Assembly: GCA_015521515.1 (NCBI GenBank)
Contig: WANZ01000061.1
Location: forward strand, 1-50,305
Direction: 5' to 3'
DNA: 50,305 bases
Source of the DNA: Candidatus Iainarchaeum sp.
GTDB lineage: Archaea; Iainarchaeota; Iainarchaeia; JAADDC01
The notes under the pieces were generated by a model that saw only the letters and a list, made by a program, of their open reading frames with translations, made no database searches and was not told the DNA's origin. Below are positions 1 through 7,152 of this stretch, one piece after another. The translations under genes were made by a program, and so were the position numbers. How positions within the stretch are numbered: the stretch's first letter is position 1; every line of letters starts with the position of its first letter.

Positions 1-2277
1 GATGTGGTTAATGAGGTAGAAAAGCTTGGAGTGGATTGGGAAAAGTTAAGCGAGCTTGTACCAAACATAAAAGAGCTTGTAAGATTCTACGCCGCGTCTC
101 ATGATGTGGGAAAGGTATGTAAATCATTTCAGGAAAGTATTATGGAAGGTAAAAGAACCGATGGATTACGACACGAAGCAGTAAGTGTTTACTTTATATA
201 CAAGTTGTTAGAAAGGAATGGTTATGCTGACAACTTCTCGTTGTTCTATCTTCTTTCAATACCGGTGGCGCTGCATCACTGGAAAATAGGCAGAAAAGAA
301 ACAGATGTAAGTGATATGGTTATAAAGCACTTGTTAGAGGTTATGCTGAATTGGCAAAGATATCATAGAGTAGAGCCTGCTGCGTCGATAATAAATGCAG
401 GGAGAGAATGTGGAGAAGTGTGTGAGGAAGAAATATTATCGTTTCTCTCAAAATATTTTCCTGACAAACTTGAAATCAACTTTAATGACGAGTTAATGAG
501 GGAGAAGCTTTTTGTGATGCTTGGATTGCTGAGACGAGCGGATCATATTGCAAGTGCGAGAGAAAGAGGAGATAGTATTGTAGGAGAGCGACTGCTTACA
601 AGAAGGTGGGAAGATATTAAGAAAACACTAAAATTCTTCCCAGAGTGGCAGGAATTGCTCCCAAAAGGAGGCAATATCATTCTGATGGCTCCCACGGGAT
701 CTGGAAAGACGGAGGCAGCCCTCAGAATAACGGATGGTGCAAAAAAGCTATTTTATGTACTCCCACTTAGGGTGGCGTTAAACGACTTATATAAAAGGTT
801 TACAAGCTACTTTGGAGATGAAGCAATACTATTTCATAGTACTTTCTTTACGGAGTATGATAACTTTCCTTGGAAAACATTTGGAGAAACCCCGAATATT
901 GCAACGAATATTACAATGCTAAGAAACTTTCCAGATCCTGTAGTTCTTACCACACCCGACCAAATTCTCTTGTCTGGTGCCCTAATTCCAGGATCGGATA
1001 TACCTCTTAGCCACTTCCCCTATAGTAGCATAGTTGTTGATGAGATACAGCTGTATAAACCGGAGATGCTAGTGCTCATAAACATTACTATGAAAGTTGC
1101 GAAGCAGCTTGGAGCAAATATTACCATTATGAGTGCTACTATTCCGGAGTATATAAGGGGGTATCTAGAAGAAACCCTTTCTCTGAGAACGGTAGACGCC
1201 TTTGAGAAAGTGGAACTGAGAAGTAAACTCCCTAACTTCTTTAGTAGGCATAGGATAGAGGTAAGGAACTCTGCTATAATAACGGATAGGAAAGAGAAAG
1301 AAGTTAATGATGAGGTAGTGAAGATCGTTAAAGAAGCGGTTTCTGACGGTAAGAAGGTGCTTGTGGTGCTAAATAGTGTAGGAAGGGCCATAATAGTATA
1401 TAACAGATTAAAAGAGGAGATAGGAGATAAGGTACTTCTGATACATGGAAGAATACTTGAAAAGGAAAAGAATAGGAGAGTTGAGAAGTTTAGACACATG
1501 AAGGGCGTTGTAATGGTAACTACTCAGGTGTTAGAAGCGTCCATAGATTTAGACGCAGATCTTATGATAACTGATCCAGCTCCTATGGACTCTCTGATCC
1601 AGAGATTTGGCAGGGTATATAGAAAGAGAGAGTATAAAGGAGAAAAACCCAATATTATAGTCTTCTGGGAAGAAAGCGACAGAGACAGCCTCTTAATATA
1701 TCTAAGAAGTCATAAGAAGGAAAGAAGTATGGTATCTGAAGTACTTAAGGAGACAAGAGAGCTGTTAATAAAGGAAAAAGGTATATTAGATCCTAGAAGG
1801 GAAAAAGAATTGGTAAATAATGCATATGGAGTGGTGAAGAGCAGCTTGATGGAGGTCGTTGAGGAGTATGTTAAAATGGTGTTGAGTCTGAAGGAGTATA
1901 GCGAGCTAGAGCATGTGGTTAGACAGCTGTTTAGAGAGGGGATGGGGATACAAGTGGTATGTCCGGCGTGTGCAGAGGGAGATGAGGTGAGGGATGTGGA
2001 GAGATTTTTGGCAGCAGAACGATGGAGAGAGGTATCAGATACATTGGAGGGCAAATTAAGGGTAAAAAGAACGTTAGTGATGAATTCGTTTAATCTATAT
2101 TTGAACAATAAATACCACAGGGAATGGTTAGGATACATAAGGCCTCATCTTGGCTATCTAATTTTGGAGTTGGACGGAATGGAGGATTTGCTTCCAATAA
2201 TAAAGGAGAAAGGTATAGATGGAACAAGCGTAGATGTACCGGATATCGTAGATAGCCAACTTGATATCATTGTATGA
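1..2277 (+). CDS. cas3: CRISPR-associated nuclease/helicase Cas3 (5' end cut by window edge)
   Basis: Fused HD nuclease and superfamily 2 helicase that unwinds and degrades target DNA recruited by a type I Cascade. Numbering from the first in-window GTG (position 4), the HD pair is H33-D34, Walker A is APTGSGKT at 229-236, the Walker B box is DEIQ at 346-349, motif III is SAT at 377-379 and motif VI is QRFGR at 533-537. A CPAC pair lies at 653-656. The frame is open to base 1, and the histidine that normally precedes the HD pair is not seen, so the true start probably lies upstream. The last 11 bp overlap the end of cas2, which is convergent. The Cascade genes (cas5, cas7, cas8, cas6) are not here and would be expected upstream. 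Confidence 0.93.
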   Translation, partial: DVVNEVEKLGVDWEKLSELVPNIKELVRFYAASHDVGKVCKSFQESIMEGKRTDGLRHEAVSVYFIYKLLERNGYADNFSLFYLLSIPVALHHWKIGRKETDVSDMVIKHLLEVMLNWQRYHRVEPAASIINAGRECGEVCEEEILSFLSKYFPDKLEINFNDELMREKLFVMLGLLRRADHIASARERGDSIVGERLLTRRWEDIKKTLKFFPEWQELLPKGGNIILMAPTGSGKTEAALRITDGAKKLFYVLPLRVALNDLYKRFTSYFGDEAILFHSTFFTEYDNFPWKTFGETPNIATNITMLRNFPDPVVLTTPDQILLSGALIPGSDIPLSHFPYSSIVVDEIQLYKPEMLVLINITMKVAKQLGANITIMSATIPEYIRGYLEETLSLRTVDAFEKVELRSKLPNFFSRHRIEVRNSAIITDRKEKEVNDEVVKIVKEAVSDGKKVLVVLNSVGRAIIVYNRLKEEIGDKVLLIHGRILEKEKNRRVEKFRHMKGVVMVTTQVLEASIDLDADLMITDPAPMDSLIQRFGRVYRKREYKGEKPNIIVFWEESDRDSLLIYLRSHKKERSMVSEVLKETRELLIKEKGILDPRREKELVNNAYGVVKSSLMEVVEEYVKMVLSLKEYSELEHVVRQLFREGMGIQVVCPACAEGDEVRDVERFLAAERWREVSDTLEGKLRVKRTLVMNSFNLYLNNKYHREWLGYIRPHLGYLILELDGMEDLLPIIKEKGIDGTSVDVPDIVDSQLDIIV

Positions 2278-2530
2278 TGAAGGAGGTATCTCCCTTTTCA
2301 TATCCCAAGATCAACTTTTTAACCTCCTTTTTGGTTCGAAACGTATATATGATAATGGAATCCCCATCTTTTATAAGTTGTTTTAAGGTTTCCTTAACCA
2401 GCAACAATTGTGATGGGGTTAAATCCCCCTCAAAAACAGAATTCTGCACCCAATGAAGATGTCTACGAAGAAAATTTCTTACTTTATCTATACGAGATAC
2501 ATCTACATCATAAACGATGATTACATACAT
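2267..2530 (-). CDS. cas2: CRISPR-associated protein Cas2
   Basis: Small ferredoxin-like protein, 87 aa, that forms the core of the Cas1-Cas2 spacer integrase. The N-terminal strand MYVIIVYDVD carries the conserved aspartate (D8) of the family, followed by a basic helix (DKVRNFLRRHL) and the usual SVFEGDLT strand. It follows cas1 with one intervening base, so the two are translated from one message. Its 3' end overlaps cas3 by 11 bp on the opposite strand, so the transcripts of the interference and adaptation operons must be antisense to each other there. Confidence 0.95.
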   Translation of the reverse strand: MYVIIVYDVDVSRIDKVRNFLRRHLHWVQNSVFEGDLTPSQLLLVKETLKQLIKDGDSIIIYTFRTKKEVKKLILGYEKGDTSFIIQ

Positions 2531-2531
2531 A

Positions 2532-3491
2532 CTACCACCATATTACGAGGGGTTGGTACTTCTCCATACCTAATAAATGTTTCACGAGCTTTAAAACCTC
2601 CAAGTGAATGAGTTTTCTGTAGCTTACGTTCTTCCTTAGCTTTCTATGCCTAATTGTGCTTCTTAGTTTTTCCTCCCAATATCTCAAGAAGATAGCCTTC
2701 CCTTCATTGTTAAGTAGCACATTTCCTATATCCCCCTCAAAGTGATGCTCTTTTAGTATCTTTTTATTTACCAAGTACAAAATTAGCCTATCCACTATAA
2801 ACGGTTTAAATATCTCAGCAATGTCCAACGCCAAGCTAAACCGCCTTTCATAAGGTTCGTGAAGGTACGAAATGCCGGGGTGAAGGGGAGTTCTTCTGAT
2901 TTGGTTTAGAACCTCTGAATAGAGAAGGGAATACCCGAAGCTTAATAATGCATTCCCCATATTAGACGGGGGTCTTCTGCTTCTTTCTCTTATGCGAAAC
3001 TGTTCAGGTAATATGGAGTCCAAGAGAGAATAATATTTTCTCTTGTATTCCCCCTCGAACCCCATAAGCTCCCTTACATTATCTATACCTTCTATTCTAC
3101 CAAGATCAGGTTCAAACTCTATATTGTATTGTGAGAGTACCCTTTTCACGTTTAGTAAGGCGCCTTCAACGAATCTTTTAGCGAGATACAATCTTTTTTC
3201 TCTGTTAATAAAATGCTCCGATTGTCTTATTACGAGATCTCCGGACACTCTCTTCTCTCTTGGTAGAAAAGATCCTTCGTAGTTTCCATACATATCAAAG
3301 AAGTGTACTTCGATCCCTTTATTTCCCAATAGCAGCAGTATCTGGGACGATATGGATACTGGGGCTAGTAGGTAAATGCTTTCAATCCTCTCTATAGGAA
3401 GAGCACGTTTGTTTCCATCTTTGTCTATAAAGTAAAGGGTGTGGTGTTTGCGTACAATCTTTCCGGGCTTGGCTATGTAGAGGTTTGGCAT
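2532..3491 (-). CDS. cas1: CRISPR-associated integrase Cas1
   Basis: Spacer integrase, 319 aa, full length. The metal-binding residues are recognisable: E146 in the LMGFEGEYK motif, H211 in SYLHEPYERR, and D223 with E226 in ALDIAEIFKP. The N-terminal half is the beta-rich dimerisation domain and the C-terminal half is the helical catalytic domain. Start ATG lies 4 bp after the cas4 stop. The order cas4-cas1-cas2 is usual for type I-A and I-B systems, where Cas4 trims prespacers and selects those next to a PAM before Cas1-Cas2 integrates them. Confidence 0.96.
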   Translation of the reverse strand: MPNLYIAKPGKIVRKHHTLYFIDKDGNKRALPIERIESIYLLAPVSISSQILLLLGNKGIEVHFFDMYGNYEGSFLPREKRVSGDLVIRQSEHFINREKRLYLAKRFVEGALLNVKRVLSQYNIEFEPDLGRIEGIDNVRELMGFEGEYKRKYYSLLDSILPEQFRIRERSRRPPSNMGNALLSFGYSLLYSEVLNQIRRTPLHPGISYLHEPYERRFSLALDIAEIFKPFIVDRLILYLVNKKILKEHHFEGDIGNVLLNNEGKAIFLRYWEEKLRSTIRHRKLRKNVSYRKLIHLEVLKLVKHLLGMEKYQPLVIWW

Positions 3492-3495
3492 ATTG

Positions 3496-3987
3496 TCACC
3501 CGAAGCACAGTTCTCTGTAAGCGCACTTTCTGCAATAAGGCTTCTTAATGGGTTTTGGAGGCTTGTCCTGTGAAAGTATTTTTCTTATATCCTGTAAGAT
3601 CTGCTGAATGTGTTCAGTATCAGATACCTTTACAACTTTCTTTGTTGAGGGATAGTGTATGTAACCAATAGTGTCAATGCCCTTGGAGCGTAGCACATAA
3701 AGGTAGTACTTTACCTGTGCTATATCCGCCTCCTCTAATGCATCCGATTTCTTGGTTTCATGTACTTCTAGTATACCACCTTTTCTTACAAAATCCACCT
3801 TTATCCTATCTATTAACAGTTCCTTCTCCTCACCCTTATATCTAATCTCATGAAGTATTCTTCCCATCCTTACAAGCTCTGACTCCTCTTCCATGGTTAT
3901 GCCGCGCGAGAACAACCATAGTTTTGTGGGGCACACAACATAATAGTGTACCATCATCCCTGTTATGAGATCTTTATCAGTTAGCAT
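3496..3987 (-). CDS. cas4: CRISPR-associated exonuclease Cas4
   Basis: RecB-family nuclease with an Fe-S cluster, 163 aa. Four cysteines are placed as in the family: C19 near the N-terminus, then C152, C155 and C161 in the C-terminal CRKCAYRELC motif. Nuclease core residues are probably H46 (GRILHE), D60 or D65, and E77/K79 in the HETKKS strand; the exact assignment of the last pair is uncertain. It is the second gene of the leftward operon, 37 bp after an unrecognised gene and 4 bp before cas1. Short members of this size are typical of type I systems. Confidence 0.9.
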   Translation of the reverse strand: MLTDKDLITGMMVHYYVVCPTKLWLFSRGITMEEESELVRMGRILHEIRYKGEEKELLIDRIKVDFVRKGGILEVHETKKSDALEEADIAQVKYYLYVLRSKGIDTIGYIHYPSTKKVVKVSDTEHIQQILQDIRKILSQDKPPKPIKKPYCRKCAYRELCFG

Positions 3988-4024
3988 ATATGATGTATCG
4001 TTATCTACAATCTAAAAACACTAT

Positions 4025-5251
4025 TTAGACTAGATCCTTCCAGGTGAGAACGCCACCGTCCTTTGCTAGTTTAAAGTTTGTTGCCCTTAGAAAGCTAACA
4101 AGGGACGGATGCACGAAGCAACTCGGAGGTTCCAGCCTAAACACTCCTTTTTCTACAGGAATAAGTGCATGGTATGTGTTAGAGTATGGGAAAGGTTTTC
4201 CGTCGGAGATGACAATGTACGGGCCCTCCATAGCATGCTTAAACTGGTCAAAGGATCCCATAAGCTTGTAGAGTAAGAAGGCGTACTCCACGATATGATT
4301 GGGCACATAAAAACCATCTCCTCTTAAACCGATAATACTTTTTGCCCATTCATATCCTACAAGCTTGGTATTCCAGAAATTGTGCAGTATTGATGTATTA
4401 CCAGTTTTTTGAATGTATAATGCTAATGGAATTAGGCAAAGATTACAGTAACCCCCAAAAATCTCTCTAAGTTTCTTCAAAAGGCCGTTATCTGTTGTTA
4501 TGTTCCCTACAACTCTTCTAAGATGCATGTCTCTAATCTTTTCAGGAAGGAAAGGATCCTCTGGATGGGAAAGTGCATATTTCAGAAACGTGTTTTCTTC
4601 ATTTTCTATTACAAAGTAGAATGTATCTTTGTCTCTTAGAAGATTTAGTAGAGCTATAGCATGGGGGTGTGGAAGGAACTTTCTGATTACACTTTCGGGA
4701 TGCTCAGAGTGCCATCTTATTGCCCCTATAGCTTCCCAAATATGTTTGATCCTGCCCTTAGGATACCAATGGGTATATATATCGACAGCTCTATCTACAT
4801 CCTTCTCAAAATATTTCCATAGCCACTCCATAACATTGTCTGGCACGTATTCCGGTCCTAGATCAAGTGCTATCTCCAGCAATGTATTGGGATCTCCAGA
4901 GTACTCCACTCCTTTGTTCAGTATTGTCATAATTCTCTCCTTTTCTATTATATACATACCATCCTCTGCTGCGGACAACGCTGCAGAGTATATCCTTAGC
5001 AGATTCCAGAACTCTTTGTGTTTGTATGCACCTTTTTCAAATAGCTCCTCAATAACCCAATATAGCCTGTTGTAAGTAAATAGAAGCTCAGCTAACTCCC
5101 TAAATACCCTATCTCTATCAACCTCCCAAACTTCTACTAAGATTCTTGCTTGTTTGCCCGGAGGCAGACATCTTTCCCACTTATAGTATTCTCCTAGGTC
5201 TTTGTTTTCTCTTATCCTCTGTACGATATCTCTTACAGATGGCACTTCCAT
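4025..5251 (-). CDS. Unrecognised 408-aa protein heading the cas4-cas1-cas2 operon
   Basis: I do not recognise this protein. It is soluble, with no signal peptide or membrane segment, and looks mostly alpha-helical in its first 350 residues, with many W/Y/L-rich amphipathic stretches that might form HEAT- or TPR-like repeats. A lone CNLC pair lies near residue 280. The last 60 residues look more beta-rich (GPYIVISDGKPFP, ALIPVEKGVFRL). No helicase, nuclease or RAMP signature was found. It is the first gene of a leftward operon, 37 bp before cas4, with a TTTTTAT element 23-29 bp before its ATG, so it should be co-transcribed with cas4-cas1-cas2. A role in adaptation or its control is an inference from position. 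It could also be an unrelated cargo gene. Confidence 0.8.
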   Translation of the reverse strand: MEVPSVRDIVQRIRENKDLGEYYKWERCLPPGKQARILVEVWEVDRDRVFRELAELLFTYNRLYWVIEELFEKGAYKHKEFWNLLRIYSAALSAAEDGMYIIEKERIMTILNKGVEYSGDPNTLLEIALDLGPEYVPDNVMEWLWKYFEKDVDRAVDIYTHWYPKGRIKHIWEAIGAIRWHSEHPESVIRKFLPHPHAIALLNLLRDKDTFYFVIENEENTFLKYALSHPEDPFLPEKIRDMHLRRVVGNITTDNGLLKKLREIFGGYCNLCLIPLALYIQKTGNTSILHNFWNTKLVGYEWAKSIIGLRGDGFYVPNHIVEYAFLLYKLMGSFDQFKHAMEGPYIVISDGKPFPYSNTYHALIPVEKGVFRLEPPSCFVHPSLVSFLRATNFKLAKDGGVLTWKDLV

Positions 5252-5273
5252 AGTACTTTTGATGTTTTAAAGG

Positions 5274-5280
5274 ATAAAAA
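5274..5280 (-). promoter_or_regulatory. TATA-like element of the adaptation operon
   Basis: Reads TTTTTAT on the minus strand, 23-29 bp before the ATG at 5251, which fits a leaderless archaeal transcript. It begins three bases after the 3' end of tRNA-Gly, so the same T-run could also serve as the oligo-T terminator of the tRNA operon. A second candidate, TTTAAA at 5265-5271, is too close to the start codon to be the TATA box of a leaderless message. Confidence 0.4.
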
Positions 5281-5282
5281 CA

Positions 5283-5355
5283 TGCGCCGGCCGGGATTCG
5301 AACCCGGGTCGTCGGCGTGGAAGGCCGACGTCCTACCAGGCTAGACTACCGGCGC
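5283..5355 (-). tRNA. tRNA-Gly (anticodon TCC)
   Basis: Complete cloverleaf without intron. The acceptor stem is GCGCCGG/CCGGCGC, the anticodon loop CTTCCAC gives TCC, and the T-arm is CCGGG-TTCGAAT-CCCGG. Discriminator base is A and CCA is not encoded. It is the last of four leftward tRNAs. Confidence 0.97.
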
Positions 5356-5359
5356 ATGT

Positions 5360-5412
5360 GGCCCCGGCCAGAGACACCGGTTCATGGGTCTCCGGGCGTC
5401 GCAACCGGGGCC
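5360..5412 (-). ncRNA. Candidate tRNA-minihelix-like RNA between tRNA-Arg and tRNA-Gly
   Basis: A 53-nt structure in the 62-nt spacer of the tRNA operon. Its ends form a perfect 8-bp stem (GGCCCCGG with CCGGGGCC). Inside, 5388-5395 pairs with 5368-5375 over 8 bp, plus two further C-G pairs around a 7-nt loop (ATGAACC on the minus strand) with one bulged T. The 3' strands of the two stems are directly joined and a 9-nt linker lies on the 5' side, which is the layout of a tRNA acceptor/T-arm minihelix without D and anticodon arms. The one non-Watson-Crick pair is G-U on the minus strand but A-C on the plus strand, favouring minus-strand RNA. Seven bases of the outer stem match the acceptor stem of the adjacent tRNA-Arg. 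It could instead be a decayed tRNA copy or a processing hairpin. Confidence 0.5.
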
Positions 5413-5417
5413 TCCCA

Positions 5418-5492
5418 CGGCCCCGAGGGGATTTGAACCCCTGACCTTCGGCTCCGCAAGCCGACGCCCTATCCAGGCTGGGCCACGGGGCC
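5418..5492 (-). tRNA. tRNA-Arg (anticodon GCG)
   Basis: Complete cloverleaf. The acceptor stem is GGCCCCG/CGGGGCC, the anticodon stem TCGGC/GCCGA encloses loop TTGCGGA (anticodon GCG), and the T-arm is AGGGG-TTCAAAT-CCCCT. The discriminator reads as G and CCA is not encoded. Four bases separate it from tRNA-Thr (5493-5495 plus its discriminator). Confidence 0.96.
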
Positions 5493-5495
5493 CTA

Positions 5496-5569
5496 AGCCC
5501 CGGGCGGGATTCGAACCCGCGACCTCCCGCTTACAAGGCGGGCGCTCCGCCGGGCTGAGCTACCGGGGC
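5496..5569 (-). tRNA. tRNA-Thr (anticodon TGT)
   Basis: Complete cloverleaf. The acceptor stem is GCCCCGG/CCGGGGC, the anticodon stem CCCGC/GCGGG encloses loop CTTGTAA (anticodon TGT), and the T-arm is GCGGG-TTCGAAT-CCCGC. Discriminator T is usual for archaeal threonine tRNAs. CCA is not encoded. Confidence 0.97.
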
Positions 5570-5578
5570 ATGTTAGGA

Positions 5579-5653
5579 TGCTCCGGCCGGGATTTGAACC
5601 CGGGTCACGGGCTCGAAAGGCCCGCATGCTTGACCGGACTACACCACCGGAGC
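5579..5653 (-). tRNA. tRNA-Glu (anticodon TTC)
   Basis: Complete cloverleaf. The acceptor stem is GCTCCGG/CCGGAGC, the anticodon stem CGGGC/GCCCG encloses loop CTTTCGA (anticodon TTC), and the T-arm is CCGGG-TTCAAAT-CCCGG. Discriminator is A. It is the first tRNA of the leftward cluster, about 27 bp from a TATA element that may be shared with proS. Confidence 0.97.
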
Positions 5654-5675
5654 CTGCTAAATTAATGAAATGGTT

Positions 5676-5684
5676 AACTTTTAT
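5676..5684. promoter_or_regulatory. Possible bidirectional TATA element for proS and the tRNA cluster
   Basis: Reads CTTTTATAG on the plus strand and CTATAAAAG on the minus strand. Its centre is about 27 bp from the 5' end of tRNA-Glu and about 31 bp from the proS ATG, suitable distances for both directions. It is the only good TATA-like match in the 57-bp spacer. Confidence 0.5.
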
Positions 5685-5710
5685 AGTGTTGCTGCACCAC
5701 TAAATACACC

Positions 5711-7147
5711 ATGTCAGAGGAGTTGGGGGTTTCCCATCCTAAGAGTTCTTTCTCCCAATGGTACCTTGATGTGGTGAGAAAAGGGGGTTTTATAGACCAG
5801 AGAACTCCTGTAAAGGGATGTGATGTGTTTACACCGTGGGGGTATGGCATATGGGAAAGGATTATGCAGGAAGCTGATAAATTATTCAAGGAAAGAGGCG
5901 TCAAAAATGCTTACTTCCCTATGTTTATACCAAAATCCCTCTTAGAAAAAGAGTCTGAACATTTTGAAGGGTTTGTACCAGAAGTGGCGTGGGTAACCAG
6001 GGGAGGGAATGAGGAGTTGGATGAGTGGCTTGCCATAAGACCTACGTCTGAGACCATTATGTATTACATGTTTTCTCAATGGATTTCATCGTATAGGGAT
6101 CTTCCTCTCCGGATAAACCAGTGGGTAAATATTGTTCGATGGGAAACCAAGGCTACAAAGCCCTTCCTCCGCTCGAGGGAGTTTCTTTGGCAGGAGGGGC
6201 ACACGGTTCATACCTCCTTGTCTGAGGCAGATGAAGAGGTAAGGGAGATGATAAAGGTTTATGACAGGGTTGTAAGAGGACTGTGCGCATTGCCCTATCT
6301 ACTCCTTAGAAGGACAGAATCAGACAAATTTGCAGGTGCATATTACACAATAGCCTTTGATACATTTATCCCAGAGGCTGGAAGGATGTTGCAAGTTGCT
6401 ACTGTACACAATCTGGGTCAAAATTTTTCCAAAGCGTTTAATATAACCTTCAAAGACAAGGACCAGAGAGTAAAACACCCATATCAAACTTCCTGGGGCT
6501 TCTCCACAAGACTTATCGGGGCGGCAATTGCTGTGCACGGAGATGATAGGGGTGCCATCCTGCCGCCGGCGATAGCACCTATCCAGGTGGTTATCATCCC
6601 CATTATATTTAAGGGGAAGGAGGAGGTGGTAATGAACCATGCAAAAAAGATTTACAACGAGCTAAAGAAAAGAGGAATCAGGGTTCATGTGGATGACAGA
6701 GAGTGGTACACACCCGGGTGGAAGTATAACGAGTGGGAACTAAGGGGGGTTCCTCTTAGGATAGAGGTGGGCCCGAAGGATGTAGAGAGGGAAGGATTTA
6801 CACTTGTAAGGCGAGATACGGGGGAGAAGATATTTGAGAAAAATATAGATACTATACCTTCTCTTCTTGAGGATGTACAGCGCAATTTATATACGCGCGC
6901 AGAGCAGAGATTGCGGGAATCTATTGTTGAGGCGAAGGATATGGAATCTTTGAAAGAAGCTATTACGTCAAACAGAATAGGTAGAACCTATTGGTGTGGA
7001 GAAGAGAGCTGTGAGATAAATATCAAGGAGGAAACGGGCGGAGAGATAAGGGGATACAATCCAGAAGGGGAAGAAGTAGGGAATAATGTGTGTGTATACT
7101 GCGGGAAAAGGGCTAAGTATGTGGTTTATGTGGCTAAATCTTGGTAA
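5711..7147 (+). CDS. proS: Prolyl-tRNA synthetase, archaeal/eukaryotic type
   Basis: Class II aminoacyl-tRNA synthetase charging tRNA-Pro, 478 aa, lacking the bacterial editing insertion. Motif 1 surrounds KGCDVFTPWGYGIWE, motif 2 is seen as FLRSREFLWQEGHT, and the anticodon-binding domain (VVIIPIIFKGKEE onward) follows. The C-terminal domain typical of this form carries C429, C434, C461 and C464, a likely zinc site. The ATG lies about 31 bp after a TATA-like element, so the message is probably near-leaderless. The gene stops 5 bp short of a convergent unknown gene, the only convergent pair in the window that does not overlap. Confidence 0.97.
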   Translation: MSEELGVSHPKSSFSQWYLDVVRKGGFIDQRTPVKGCDVFTPWGYGIWERIMQEADKLFKERGVKNAYFPMFIPKSLLEKESEHFEGFVPEVAWVTRGGNEELDEWLAIRPTSETIMYYMFSQWISSYRDLPLRINQWVNIVRWETKATKPFLRSREFLWQEGHTVHTSLSEADEEVREMIKVYDRVVRGLCALPYLLLRRTESDKFAGAYYTIAFDTFIPEAGRMLQVATVHNLGQNFSKAFNITFKDKDQRVKHPYQTSWGFSTRLIGAAIAVHGDDRGAILPPAIAPIQVVIIPIIFKGKEEVVMNHAKKIYNELKKRGIRVHVDDREWYTPGWKYNEWELRGVPLRIEVGPKDVEREGFTLVRRDTGEKIFEKNIDTIPSLLEDVQRNLYTRAEQRLRESIVEAKDMESLKEAITSNRIGRTYWCGEESCEINIKEETGGEIRGYNPEGEEVGNNVCVYCGKRAKYVVYVAKSW

Positions 7148-7152
7148 ACGGT

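Noticed and set aside
1-5251. Possible CRISPR array near the cas genes
   Set aside because: No direct repeats with regular spacing were found in or around the cas genes; any array must lie outside the window.
5360-5412. Reading the 53-nt structure as a normal tRNA
   Set aside because: There is no D-arm, no anticodon arm and no TTCRA T-loop on either strand, so it was called minihelix-like instead.
5384-5665. Plus-strand open frame of 93 codons across the tRNA cluster
   Set aside because: It runs antisense through tRNA-Arg, tRNA-Thr and tRNA-Glu; its repeated GFEPxT-like sequence is the reverse of tRNA T-arms.
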